Shown one piece after another: positions 44,142 through 55,911 of a DNA stretch of 64,000 nt. The DNA is from Metarhizium brunneum. Its lineage: Eukaryota > Ascomycota > Sordariomycetes > Hypocreales > Clavicipitaceae. The position numbers were made by a program, and so were the translations under genes. Position 1 is the first letter of the stretch. The number at the start of each line of letters is the position of its first letter. The notes under the pieces were generated by a model that was not told the origin of the DNA, searched no databases, and saw only the letters and a program-made list of their open reading frames with translations. The stretch spans positions 2,170,001 to 2,234,000 of the forward strand of contig NC_089423.1 in NCBI RefSeq assembly GCF_013426205.1, read 5' to 3'.

Positions 44142-45569
44142 ATGAAGTCCAGAGTCATCCGCAACCTGCCCATCCGACGGGCGACAACGTCCATCCCCAA
44201 GACGGCCTTTGCCACACCCGTCCGCGCCGCGAGCAGCGTTTCCCAAAGACCCAATTCCGATCATGTCTCCTTCCCTGGTGCGCTGAAGAGCGCCTTCACG
44301 ACGCAATTGAGCTTTGAACATCCCGAGTCGTACAAGGCCCTGCCTACGTATAGAGTGGTCGATCAGCATGGCGCTGTGGTCGACCAGTCTTTCCAGCCTG
44401 ACATCTCGGACGAGACGGTGGTGAAGCTGTACAAGGACATGCTGTTTATTTCAATTATGGACTTGATCATGTTTGATGCCCAGCGCCAGGGCCGCCTGAG
44501 CTTCTACATGGTGAGCGCCGGCGAGGAGGCTGTCAGCGTGGGCAGTTCGAGTGTTTTGGATCCAGAAGACCCCGTGTACTGCCAGTACAGAGAGCAAGGG
44601 TTTTTCAAGGAGAGGGGAATGACCACCAAGGAGTTTATGTCGCAGCTGTTTGCGAATAAGAATGACCCCGGCAAGGGGAGGAACATGCCTGTTCATTACG
44701 GCAGCAAGAGGTTGAATATCGTGAGTGTACCGTCTGCGCTGGTCGCGGCCATGCCGGTAGTCTGGCCTTTGAAAAGCTAATTGCGTCCCATACAGCACAC
44801 TGTTTCTTCGCCGCTGGCAACGCAAATCCCTCAGGCGTCGGGTGCCGGCTACGCCCTGAAGATGCAAAAGCTGCAGGACCCCAACTCCAAGGCTAAGGTA
44901 GCGGTATGCTTCTTCGGCGAGGGTGCTGCCAGCGAAGGTGACTTCCACGCCGCCATGAACATTGCTGCGACGCGCTCGTGCCCCGTCATCTTCATCTGCC
45001 GCAACAACGGCTACGCCATCTCCACGCCCACGCTGGACCAGTACCGCGGAGACGGCATCGCCAGCCGTGGCATTGGCTATGGCATAGACACGATCCGCAT
45101 TGACGGCAACGACATCTGGGCCGTGCGCGAGGCCGTCAAGAAGGCCAGGGAAATGGCCCTCCAGGACGGCGGCAAGCCCATCCTCATCGAGTGCATGACC
45201 TACCGCGTCTCCCACCACAGCACGTCCGACGACTCATTCGCCTACCGCGCCCGCGTCGAAGTCGAGGACTGGAAGAGGCGCGACAACCCAATCACCCGCC
45301 TGCGAAAGTGGATGGAGGCTAAGGGTTGCTGGGACGAAACCAAGGAGAAGGAGGCCAGAGATAGTCTGCGAAAGGAGATCCTCAAGGGCTTCTCCGAGGC
45401 CGAGAAGGAGAAGAAGCCTGCGCTGCGGACTATGTTTGAGGACGTCTATGAGGAGTTGACGCCCGACCTGAAGGCGCAGATCAAGGAGCTTCGCGACATG
45501 CTGGACAAGTATCCAGATGAGTACGACTTTTCAGAATACGATGGCGGCAAGGAGTCCCTGAAGGTGTAG
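44142..45569 (+). CDS. BCKDHA: branched-chain 2-oxoacid dehydrogenase E1 alpha subunit
   Basis: Thiamine-diphosphate-dependent decarboxylase subunit of the mitochondrial BCKDH complex, in Val/Leu/Ile breakdown. Exons 44142-44720 and 44796-45569 (donor gtgagt, acceptor tacag, 75-nt intron), phase 0, 450 residues. The N-terminus (MKSRVIRNLPIRRATTSIPK) is a presequence. Family features: FDAQRQGRLSFYMVSAGEEA, YCQYREQGFF, and the ThDP motif from GEGAASEGDFHAAMN to CRNN (234-264). HHSTSDDSFAYR is the phosphorylation-loop equivalent, with the Ser and SDDS context seen in BCKDH rather than pyruvate dehydrogenase E1 alpha, which supports the branched-chain assignment. The C-terminus is helical and charged. 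Confidence 0.96.
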
Positions 45570-48500
45570 ATGGGTCATGTGGGAAACGAGTTAAAAGTGA
45601 CTGAAAAAAAACATTAATAAACGTGTAAAACTCCAGCGCTATGCTGAATAAATTTATGAATTCGTTGGAAAGGCTCGCCACGTGCTGTTTTGATTTGGAA
45701 GCAGCGTGCAGAATGGCCTCTATGACGCTGGCTTTAAAAAACGAGACTGACTTGTAATAACCTGTATATAGGCCTTATTAGTCAATCTATGCGGGAAAAC
45801 TCGTCACTCGTCAAAGTGATTGTACCATGTATATGCTTCGAAATTATTAGAGTGCCGTGGAGGAATTGTAGGAACAATGAGGCATATGTGGCACATGGCT
45901 GAGCAATATCATTGTCTAAAGAACGACTTTTTATGACATCGTGATTCATACAATGGGAGCTCTACTACTAATTATGGCGGGCTCAACACTATTGCCCTCG
46001 AAAAACTTGTGGAAGACTCACAGAGAGCTGGAATCAAACGCACGGAATAGCTAGGTGGTCAAAAACTTCAAAGAGTAAAATGTCCATGGCTGGCGGGACA
46101 AGGAGAACACTGAGGCGTTCAATCATAAACCACAAGGGCCATATTCATAGGCAACGGCCCGACTGGATTATTTTGCATCTCGACACGAAGCGAATCGATC
46201 TTGGGCTCATCAGGCATCTAACATCTCTTATTATCTCTCTGTATATTGCATTTTGAATCGTGTTGATAAGCTTCTCTTTTGTAATCGCCCTGGCCTGCAA
46301 GCCTGAGGGCCGAAGGCGGGAGCAAGCCGAACCCACATGGAGCTTCTACAATAACAAGGAAAGGCCTTTGTTCCTTTCTTAAGGAGCACGTATGTTCGTG
46401 TTGGTGGTAAAAGTCGTAGTATCGCCATTCCACCAACGTATTGCAGATAAGATGGGACCATGTTAATACCAAACCCTACACCCTGTGACGAGGCGGCTCA
46501 TGTCTGCAGATGGAGCACAACAGGGAAACCTGACCGCGGCCCAACCATGCAGAAGTTAGGATCTTCTCCTAGTATAAAGAGCAGGAAGACGAACTGGCAA
46601 ATTAGTACAGTTGTCCTCGATAGATAGATAGGAGTGGTGCGATTGTGAAGTGGTTTCTCGTAACAGCCTCCCCTATGCTCCTGAGTCTGCTTTCCTATGG
46701 GCCGTCTTCTTTGGTACGTCTGATCCTTTAAACGGTTTAAACAACTCGCTAGTAGACGTTACTGTAGGAATAGTGCAGGCAAGTGCTGCATTTGCTAGTG
46801 ATAATATACACAGGAAACTTAAGCCCAAAGAGTCATGTGGTTCCAACGTGGAGGTGACCCAGCGTCACTCAACATGGGAATAGGTCCATGTCGCGAACCA
46901 GCATATGACTGTGACCAGATCGGCCTGCTCGTTCCCTAGTCCTCTGCCGAAAGGGAAGTGCAATTCGGACCAGGCAACTACCTCGTCACGACGCTGGTCC
47001 AGCGTGCCTTTTCCCCACCTCCCATAAACGCTCGCCTCCTCTTCTCTAGCTATTGAGGAACGTCTTGCCAACAAGTGTGTTCGAAGTCTAGATCAGCAGA
47101 GGACAGTTGTTATTCGAGAGAGAGAGCTCTAATTGCATTTTGCTGGGCCAGGGAGTTAAGAAACGGATATGTGAAAATAGCAGCATAGAGTATCTCTTAT
47201 CATGTTAGATTCCGGAGCTGGGTATAGTTGGGGACTTGGGAGTGATTCTACCTGGTGTCCATGGGATGGATTCAGTCACCAATATCAATACATGCGCAGC
47301 GTTGCACGTCTGAGCTTGAGTGCCATGTTCTTGCCATTAGCTGGGACAGGTACGGGAAAAACAAGAGGGAATGAAAGGAACGAGGCGAGAAGGATGAACA
47401 AAATCGCTGCTCGGGGCGGAGGCATGAGATGCCTGGCACTTACTAAGATCATGACACTCGACTTCGCGAGTGGAGCAGCTGTTACGTCAAAGTAGGGACC
47501 CAGCACCAGGCTCTGATTGGTGAAGAAAAGGGGACGGCTGAGCAAGACCAACCACTCAGAGGCCGGAACCTCGACAGCAACATTGCAGAACACACGGCTT
47601 ACATCTGTCATCCCGCCATGACCATGTCCATCTTATCGCCATAGCCCATTGCCCGACCGCACACAGCAGTTGACACATCCATCATCACCTCCTCCCGTTC
47701 AGTCAACAGCATCCAAGACAATCCTATCCACCACCTGCTACCGGATCTCGCTTCCAGATCTGCTACGCACTGATGCGTATCGACTGCACAGCATTACTTG
47801 GCGTAGCGTAGGCACGGGGAACAACGAAACGCCGAGACGTCACGGCTCACCGTGTGCCATTCCGTCTTTGTCACTTGCTAGCCTGCCCATAACCGTCTCA
47901 ATACCCAACGGCCGGCCCGACCACAAAACAACACCAAATACTCCCGAAAACCCATCATCGAGCCCAGCTACTCACTGTACCTCGCACATCACGCATCGTG
48001 CACCGTACGTACGCCTTCTATGGTACATATATCCCCACATACTTCGGCTGCTTCTCTTCTCGTCGTTCCTTCCCCGTCGTTGCCTCTCAGCGAACCCGCG
48101 CCTGCCCTCCTGATGGCGTAGTCCGGGCATGGCAGAACGAACATTGGCAGGTGACAACGAAGTGCGACTTGCCTCGTCGACGTCGACAGCCTCCGGTGCT
48201 GCGACTGCCGCTGCCGCCCCCCCTCAAAGGTAAGGGAAAGAGCGACCTTGACTGTTGCCGGAACTGCCCAAGTCTTTGGTTTTTGATGCTCGACGTGCTG
48301 AGTTTTATTCTCGCTTCTTTTCATTGCTTTCGATTATGATATCATGCTTCAAGTGTTCTTGCATGGTTTCTGCACTGAGCTCAAACACGACCAGCGATCT
48401 AGTTGAGAGTCATCGTCATCTCTCCGCCAGTCCCCATCCATCATTTTTCCTCGCCTCGGTTTGATTGACCCAGTCTGTGGCCCGACTTTCCTACTTTGAT

Positions 48501-49016
48501 AAATATTTCGACCCAGCATTGTCTCCTGCGTTGCACTTGACCCGATAGCCGGGCTCTTTGTCTGGCTGGCAATCAGCCTTCGAACAGACCTGGTGATATT
48601 ACAGGTGGCCATCGATTCTCTTGGGAGTCCCTACTTCGACGCCAGGCGCCTCCTACTGAAATCTACCTGTTTTCGCGCCCTATCCCTGTGAAATTTAAGA
48701 TTACGCTTCACTGCCAACGTCGGACCACAGACTTTTGTTTATCCATCTCCGTCACTTGCAAGCGCCATTTTAACGCTTAAACCAGGCGACACTATACCTT
48801 GCCACAAAAGCTTGCTCGGCGTTTTCAATTTTTGCCATTTTGTTTACCCCCCGCTCGTCACGCCCAACTGGTAGAGAGTATCACCGTTCGGCACGACCTT
48901 CCCAGGCACACCCAGCTTTGGGCTTACTCATTTGTTGGGCAATTTCTGTTACACCTGCTACCCTGGTCCTCATCGCAACTCGCAGATGTCGGTGTCTTAA
49001 AGAGCTTCATTAACTC
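45570..49016. other. 3.4-kb region without a recognised gene
   Basis: Largest gap in the window. The left part is the 3' flank of BCKDH E1-alpha. GATA repeats lie near 46619-46631 and a GA run near 47119-47129. From about 47640 to 49016 the plus strand is pyrimidine-rich and probably the promoter and long leader of UFD4. Short frames resemble nothing known. Confidence 0.5.
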
Positions 49017-52000
49017 ATGTCTCCCAGAATCACTAGGTCCTCGGCCCGCCAAGCTGCGAGCCAGGCAGCTCATCAAGCCAGTTCTCTAGCTTCCCCGTCT
49101 GCTGCCGGGACAAATTCTACTTCTACCGCACCGGTTCCAACTGCGCAAGGTGACCGAAAGCGAAAAGTATCCTCTTCTACTAGTCAAGACAAACCCTCTA
49201 CACCTGTTGCGGCACCGCATCCTAACTCGGGTCGACGGTCCAAGAGACAAAAGATTTCCGAACCCCCTTCCAAGGGAACATCACAGGACACCTTGAATCT
49301 TACTCTTCAAGGAACTCGGAGGAAGGGCAAGGCTACTGCCGCCATGGATGGCAACGAGTACGTTGAATCCCCAAGAACCTCTTCCCCTGATCTCATCCTC
49401 ATTTTTCTAAATGCTTTTACTTCGTGCATATGCACAAGCTAACCTAAACACCGCAATCCTACAGTGGCCAAGCCTCCCCGGCGGAACCCCCCGAGGTCAG
49501 TGGCCGACAAGTGGCTTCCAGCAGAAAATCAAGTCGCAGCAAAAAGTCGGATTCCACTACTCCCACTTCTGCTAGACGAAGATCCAGACGGAACGATAGC
49601 AACAACGCCGATCAAGACACCGCAATGACCGGCACAGACGACAATGATGAACCTGGACCACCTCCGTCACCGCCCATCGAGAATCCTGTCGATGATAGTA
49701 GTGAAGATAATGATGAGGATGGGCATGAAAATGACCAACCTAGATCCGACAATCATGATGATGACCATGAAGATGAAGATGAAGATGAGGACGAGGACGA
49801 GGACGATGAAGATGACGACGATGACCCGTTTGGTGGTTTTGGCGGCTCAGGGGGAGCAGTGGCTGGCCTCTCTAGCACACTCCGGGCTTTGACAGGCATG
49901 ATGTCTGGCCTGACAGGTCGGCTACGCGAGCTTCTAAATAATCTGAGAGACGATGATTTTTCGGTTCAAGTCATTGCTCTACAGGAACTGTCCGAGATTC
50001 TCCTCGTATCTAATGAGGATAATCTTTCTGGGCACTTCTCACCAGATTCGTTCGTCAAAGAGCTAGTTCTCTTAATGAACAAGGAAGAGAGCCCAGAAGT
50101 TATGCTGCTGGCATGTCGATGTCTGGCTAACCTTATGGAAGCATTGCCCGCCAGCGTTGCCAATGTGGTCTACGGAGGGGCCGTTCCGGTCTTGTGTCAA
50201 AAGCTCCTGGAAATCTCCTTCATCGATCTAGCCGAACAGGCACTGAGCACTCTGGAGAAAATTTCATTGGAGTATCCGGCGAATATCGTTAGAGAAGGTG
50301 GATTGACTGCCTGCTTGTCGTACCTTGATTTCTTTGCAACAAGCACGCAGAGAACTGCAGTTACCACAGCCGCGAACTGTTGTCGCAACATCCCTGACGA
50401 TTCCTTTCCTGTCGTCAAAGACGTTATGCCCATCCTCCTCAATGTCCTCAATAGCAGCGACCAACGGGTTGTGGAGCAGGCCTCCCTCTGCGTGTCAGGC
50501 ATTGTTGAGAGCTTCAAGTACCAGCCAGCCAAGCTTGAAGAGCTTGTCAGTGTCGATCTTCTTCGCGCCGTTTTGCGTCTCCTGGTCCCTGGTACTACGA
50601 ATTTGATTGGGTCTAGTATTCATACACAGTTTCTTCGAGTCCTGGCTTTTACGGCACGGGCTAGTCCACGATTGTCGGCCGAACTTTTCAAATTAAACGT
50701 CGTGGAAACTCTCTACCAAATCTTGACGGGGGTTTCTCCCCCAAGCGGAACGGAGAACGTTGCCTCCAAACTGGACAGCGTTGTCGTAATGCAGGCCCTC
50801 ATCCACCGCCCGAGGGAGCAAATCGTGGAGACACTCAACGTTATTTGCGAACTACTGCCAAATTTGCCCCGAAATGCCGACCCTGCATTTGGAGACTTTG
50901 TTGAGCTTCATGCATCCACTGAACCAATCACTCCTTCCTCCGTTGGTGGTAGAAGCCGAAGGAGCCCAAATGACAAGCGGCTTGATCTCCTGGAACAATG
51001 CAAGCCTGAAGTTCGTCGGTTTGCTTTGATTATATTTCCTACTCTTACAGATGCCTTTTCAAGCACAGTCAATCTCAGTGTTCGACAAAAGGTGCTTACG
51101 GCTCAACTCAAAATGCTGTCCAATTTGGATGAAGAAATTCTCGTAGAAGCCTTGGTTCCTGTGCCCTACGCATCATTTTTAGCATCAATTTTATCACAAC
51201 AAGACCACCCGTCTCTTGTCATGTTAGGTTTGCAAGCCACGGAACTTCTTGTAAGCAGACTCGAGTCCATTTATCGATATCAATTGTATCGAGAAGGTGT
51301 CATCCACGAGATCAACAAGCTGGCATCTCAAGAGGACCCGTTGGACTTGAAGAAGGAAGAATCCGACGACGATGAGGAACAGGAAGATGAAGACGAGGAC
51401 GAAAACGACGAGGGCGATGGCGAAGAAAAGCCACAGGACACCACGAAAGATGAGTCGGGCAATCACTTGCAGTCTTCATCCAATGTTGTAGGGGTAGAAG
51501 AGCGTGAGAATAACGGTGACGAGGCTGGAGCGGACGACGACAATAACTCTTCTGGGGACGATGATGAAGATGAACGTGACGACGAAGATGCGGACGATGA
51601 TGAAGAAAACGACGGCGATCACGTCCCTGGCGATATGTCTCCTGCTAGTTCCCGTGGGTCTACCATGTCAGTGGACATGCCACCCCATCGTTATATCTCG
51701 GATATGAAGTCAATGACGTCTCGGATTCGGAATGTTGCCAAAAAATTCCTCGAAACCCATGAAGGAGGGGAACATGCACAAATCATGAAAAACAAAGCTA
51801 CACTTATCCTACATGACTTGTCTGACTTGGCCACGGAGCTGGAAACATACTATCTGAAACGGCCTTCTGCTACGCTTGGTGGAGCGCAAAAGGACAAAGA
51901 GCTGTTTTCACAGCTTGCGTCATATTTCGATACTGACGTCCTGGAAAGTGTTACTAGTGCTGAATTGTTGGCCTCTGGACTCGTACAGACCTTACTTGAT

Positions 52001-55000
52001 ATCTTTAGCAACCCTGATGAAGAACTTGCCCGGTCAGCCCAATCCACCTTCCTCGAGATCTTCATGGGCTACTCTCTCAAATCAAAGCCAAAGACGGCGA
52101 CGGCAGATTCGCCCGCTACCCCATTCAGCGTTCTGGTACACAAAATGCAAGATTTGCTCAGTAGGTCAGAGCATTTTGAAGTGCTTACCGTTCATCACAA
52201 CACCTTTGATGGCAACCGAAGCAGCCCTGCGTCGATGCTTGGTAAACAAATCCGACTTCGCCTTGTGGCAGACGACGAGTCCAACATTCCCCGACCGTAC
52301 AGGAATATCATGGTATCGATTCATGCAATTGCCACCTTCAAGTCGTTGGACGATTATCTTCGACCTCGGATAAGTTTAGCAGAACGGCCACCAATTGGCC
52401 GTAGAGATGGACTCTCTAGAGCCCTCGCTGCTGTAGCCGGCATGGGAGGCCTGCAATTTAGCACCACAGCTGGTGCAGCTGGTGCCAGACTCACTGAAAG
52501 ATCATCGTTTGGCTCTGTGCCTCCTCCGCCTCCTCCGCCCCCTGCAGCTACTACAACCCCGTCGAGCTCCCGGTATTCCCGAAGGTCTAAGAATCGGTCA
52601 ATGCCTCAGCCTAACACCCCAGCGACCTCGCAAGATCCCTCTGTTGGCCCATCCCATGACAAGGGTATTCTACGCCGTTCCTCAAGACGTCAAGTAGTAT
52701 CAACGGAGGAGACACCGTTATCGCGACCACCACCAACCGATGGGGACGACACGCAGAACACTCTTGAGTGTGCTGATGAGAAGCAAATGTCTGATGAAGA
52801 TGACCTGGAAGATGGAAGTGCCCTAGATGCAATCGTAGGGGAGCTTGATGAGGATATGGATGATGCAGACCACACCGGATCTCGGCCGGATCCCTCTGCC
52901 GTGAATCTCGAGGTGGCCACTGGCGGGAAAATAACTGCAAGAAAGGACGATGGAACTAGAGTTCCTACTCCCTCAAGCTCAGCTCTCTTCACTAGCCGCA
53001 GTGGTAGCAGCGGTGCTACTGTTCCTGGAGGGCCGCCTCCGCCGCCCCCATCCTCGGGGCAGGGAACTCCGACTCCTGCGACATCGCGACCGCCTCTGTC
53101 GTACTCTTTGGCTCTCCAAGCCGTTCCCCAAGACTGGCATATCGAATTCAGCCTTGACAGTAAAGTAATCCCGAACGAGACCACCATTTATCGAGCTGTT
53201 CATACATCCACTTCTACTTCTGAAGAACTTGTGAGCCGCAGCATTTGGTCTGCTACACACCCCATCAAATTCCGCCGTGTCCCTGGACCGCCAACTACCG
53301 AACCTGCTACATTTGGTAGCAACCCAGACAGTGAAGGCGAAACTGTGAATGGCATCCCCGCATCTCTGGCGAAGAACCCAACTACGGCTTCCATCCTGCG
53401 CTTGCTCAATATTTTGCACGAATTGAACGCAAACATTGAGGATGTCTTGGCCGAGAATAGGAACAGTTCTATAAGTCTTAATGTGGAACCTTTATCCCAG
53501 TTTGTCAACACCAAATTGACGGCAAAACTGAACAGGCAGTTGGAGGAGCCCCTAATTGTAGCCAGCAGCTGCCTCCCTGGCTGGTCTGAGGACTTGGCTC
53601 GCTTGTACCCCTTCTTGTTCCCTTTTGAGACGAGACATCTCTTCCTCCAGTCCACGTCCTTCGGATACGCCCGATCGATGGCGAGGTGGCAGAATGCGCA
53701 GTCTGAAGATAGCCGTAGAGACCGCAACAATGATCGGCCATTTCTTGGTCGATTGCAACGGCAGAAAGTCCGAATCTCGCGACTCAAAATTCTCGAATCG
53801 GCTCTCAAGGTCATGGACCTGTATGGTGCCTCCCAGAGTATCCTAGAGGTGGAGTATTTCGAGGAAGTCGGCACTGGCTTGGGACCAACCCTGGAGTTTT
53901 ACTCAACGGTATCAAAGGAATTCTCCAAGAAGAAGCTTAAGCTCTGGCGTGAAATGGACTCAGTTGGATCTGATGAGTTTGTGACAGGCCAGTCTGGGCT
54001 ATTTCCACGGCCTCTGAACCAGGAGGAGCTCTCAGCGCCTAATGGGGAGCGGATCCTCCATTTGTTCAGAATGCTTGGCAAGTTCGTCGCTCGATCAATG
54101 ATTGATTCTCGCATTATTGATATTCACTTTAACCCGATATTCTTCCGCATCGGCGATGCGCCAAGTACAGGCATTAAACCTTCTCTTGGCGCCGTCAAAA
54201 TAGTTGATCCTGGTCTTGCTCGTTCTTTGAAGACAATCAAGAAATTTGCACTGGCCAAGAAGGAGATTGACGAGGATCCCAACCGTACGGCTGCACAGAA
54301 AGTAGCAGATACAGAGTCCATTGTGATTGATAACGTCCGCTTGGATGATCTGTGCCTGGATTTCACCCTACCGGGTTATCCTAACATTGATCTTGAGGAT
54401 CATGGATCTCACAAGCGTGTAACCATCGAGAACGTGGACATTTACCTTGAAAAGGTCATTGATATGACTCTCGGATCCGGTGTCCGTCAGCAAGTCGACG
54501 CGTTCCGAAGCGGCTTTTCACAAGTCTTCCCTTACTCTGCACTGAGTGCGTTCACTCCAGATGAGCTTGTGAGCTTATTCGGAAAAGTTGAGGAGGATTG
54601 GTCTTTAGAGAGTATGCTATCCCTAAGTTATTCCTACGTGCGTCACAAATGTTGCAATGGAGACTCTGGCTAACGTGACTCATTTTCCAGCTCTTACCGA
54701 TTCTATCAAGGCTGATCACGGCTTCAACATGGATAGCCGTAGCGTGAAGAACTTGCTACAATCCATGAGCGAGTTTGACGTGCAACAGCGACGTGACTTT
54801 TTGCAATTTACTACGGGTAGCCCTAAGCTTCCAATTGGAGGTGAGCATTCTTGCTTTTCATCTGTCAGGAACACGAAGATGCTAACAACTGCCACAGGCT
54901 TCCGAAGCTTGACTCCAATGTTTACCGTTGTATGCAAACCAAGCGAGGACCCTTACACATCTGATGACTACCTACCCAGTGTTATGACGTGCGTCAACTA

Positions 55001-55094
55001 CTTGAAGTTACCCGATTACACTACTATCCAGACAATGAAAAAACAACTATACAAGGCGATGAAGGAGGGCCAGGGTGCCTTTCACCTATCATAA
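49017..55094 (+). CDS. UFD4: HECT-type E3 ubiquitin ligase UFD4 (TRIP12 family)
   Basis: E3 ligase of the ubiquitin-fusion degradation pathway. Four exons: 49017-49357, 49465-54611, 54691-54840, 54898-55094; 1,944 residues. The N-terminus is basic and Ser-rich with an NLS-like GRRSKRQKI, then a strongly acidic stretch encoded by GAT/GAA/GAC repeats. Armadillo-type helical repeats follow (LLNNLRDDDFSVQVIALQEL, LACRCLANLMEALPASVANV), as in Ufd4/TRIP12. A second acidic block lies in mid-protein, then Pro-rich linkers. The HECT domain occupies roughly the last 350 residues: FEEVGTGLGPTLEFYSTVSK, LFRMLGKFVARSMID, SDDYLPSVMTCVNYLKLPDY with catalytic Cys 1911, ending GQGAFHLS. The last two introns (79 and 57 nt) fall inside the HECT C-lobe, so the long exon alone would lack the catalytic cysteine. 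Confidence 0.95.
49758..49825 (+). repeat. imperfect GAT/GAA/GAC repeat encoding an acidic tract in UFD4
   Basis: About 68 bases of near-repeated gatgaa/gacgag units, read as Asp/Glu. Mixed codons suggest an older repeat than the GCT run at 14954. Confidence 0.85.
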
Positions 55095-55911
55095 AAACTT
55101 ACACGATCATGGTCGTGAGGGTTTCAAACGCACTGCCTACCTTTCTTTAAGAAAGACCACACGGAACTCGGATGAAACTGCACTTGACCATGTCTTAATT
55201 CTTTCACACCAAACTCTGCAAACATGAAGCGTCTTGTGTACTACACATTTGAAGCATTCCCACCAATCACTGGCGCATTTAATAGCATGACGGAGAACGT
55301 AATGGTGGTCTTGGGAAGCGACGGAGAGAAAAATGGATAGACGGATGAAAACCTTGTGACATACTTATTGCATTTGCAGGCTTTTGGTGATGGATGCCGG
55401 CTTCAACAATCTTTCTCGAGCAAAGCTGGAACGGATGATTCTGAAAGCCTTTGAAACTTGGTTCCTATTGTACGAAGAAAAGTGACGAAGTGCAGACAGG
55501 CAAACACATGAATCAGGCATGGCAGTTAGGTATAGAAATTGACTTTTGTTCATATGACGGCAACTTTCTCTAGGAGATGCATAGACGTGTCGTTTACTAT
55601 GCTCTGATGAGCCCCTCTGACTCATCGAATATGAGTATGTGATGCGTGGGGGCACCTCGGCTACATCACGTATTTACGTATGAGCCATGCGTAAGTACTA
55701 TGCGCATAATTTCATGTAATGAATCACAATGAAAGCCTGTATGTTGTTCGATTGTGTGAACTAACAAAGATACAATGTCAAACAAAGAACGAATAACGCT
55801 ATGCCTGAACACCATGGATCCTCCAAATGACATGTGGTATATACGATCACGTTTCCATATCGGTCGTGCTATATCTCATTCCGCCAACACGCACAATTTA
55901 CTAAACTCCAC
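55095..55911. other. convergent intergenic region
   Basis: 3' flanks of UFD4 (+) and the QTLTQ/SIM protein (-). No gene seen. Confidence 0.55.

Noticed and set aside
47649..48113. 154-codon plus-strand frame
   Set aside because: Lies in pyrimidine-rich leader-like DNA with Ser/Pro/Thr-rich chance composition.
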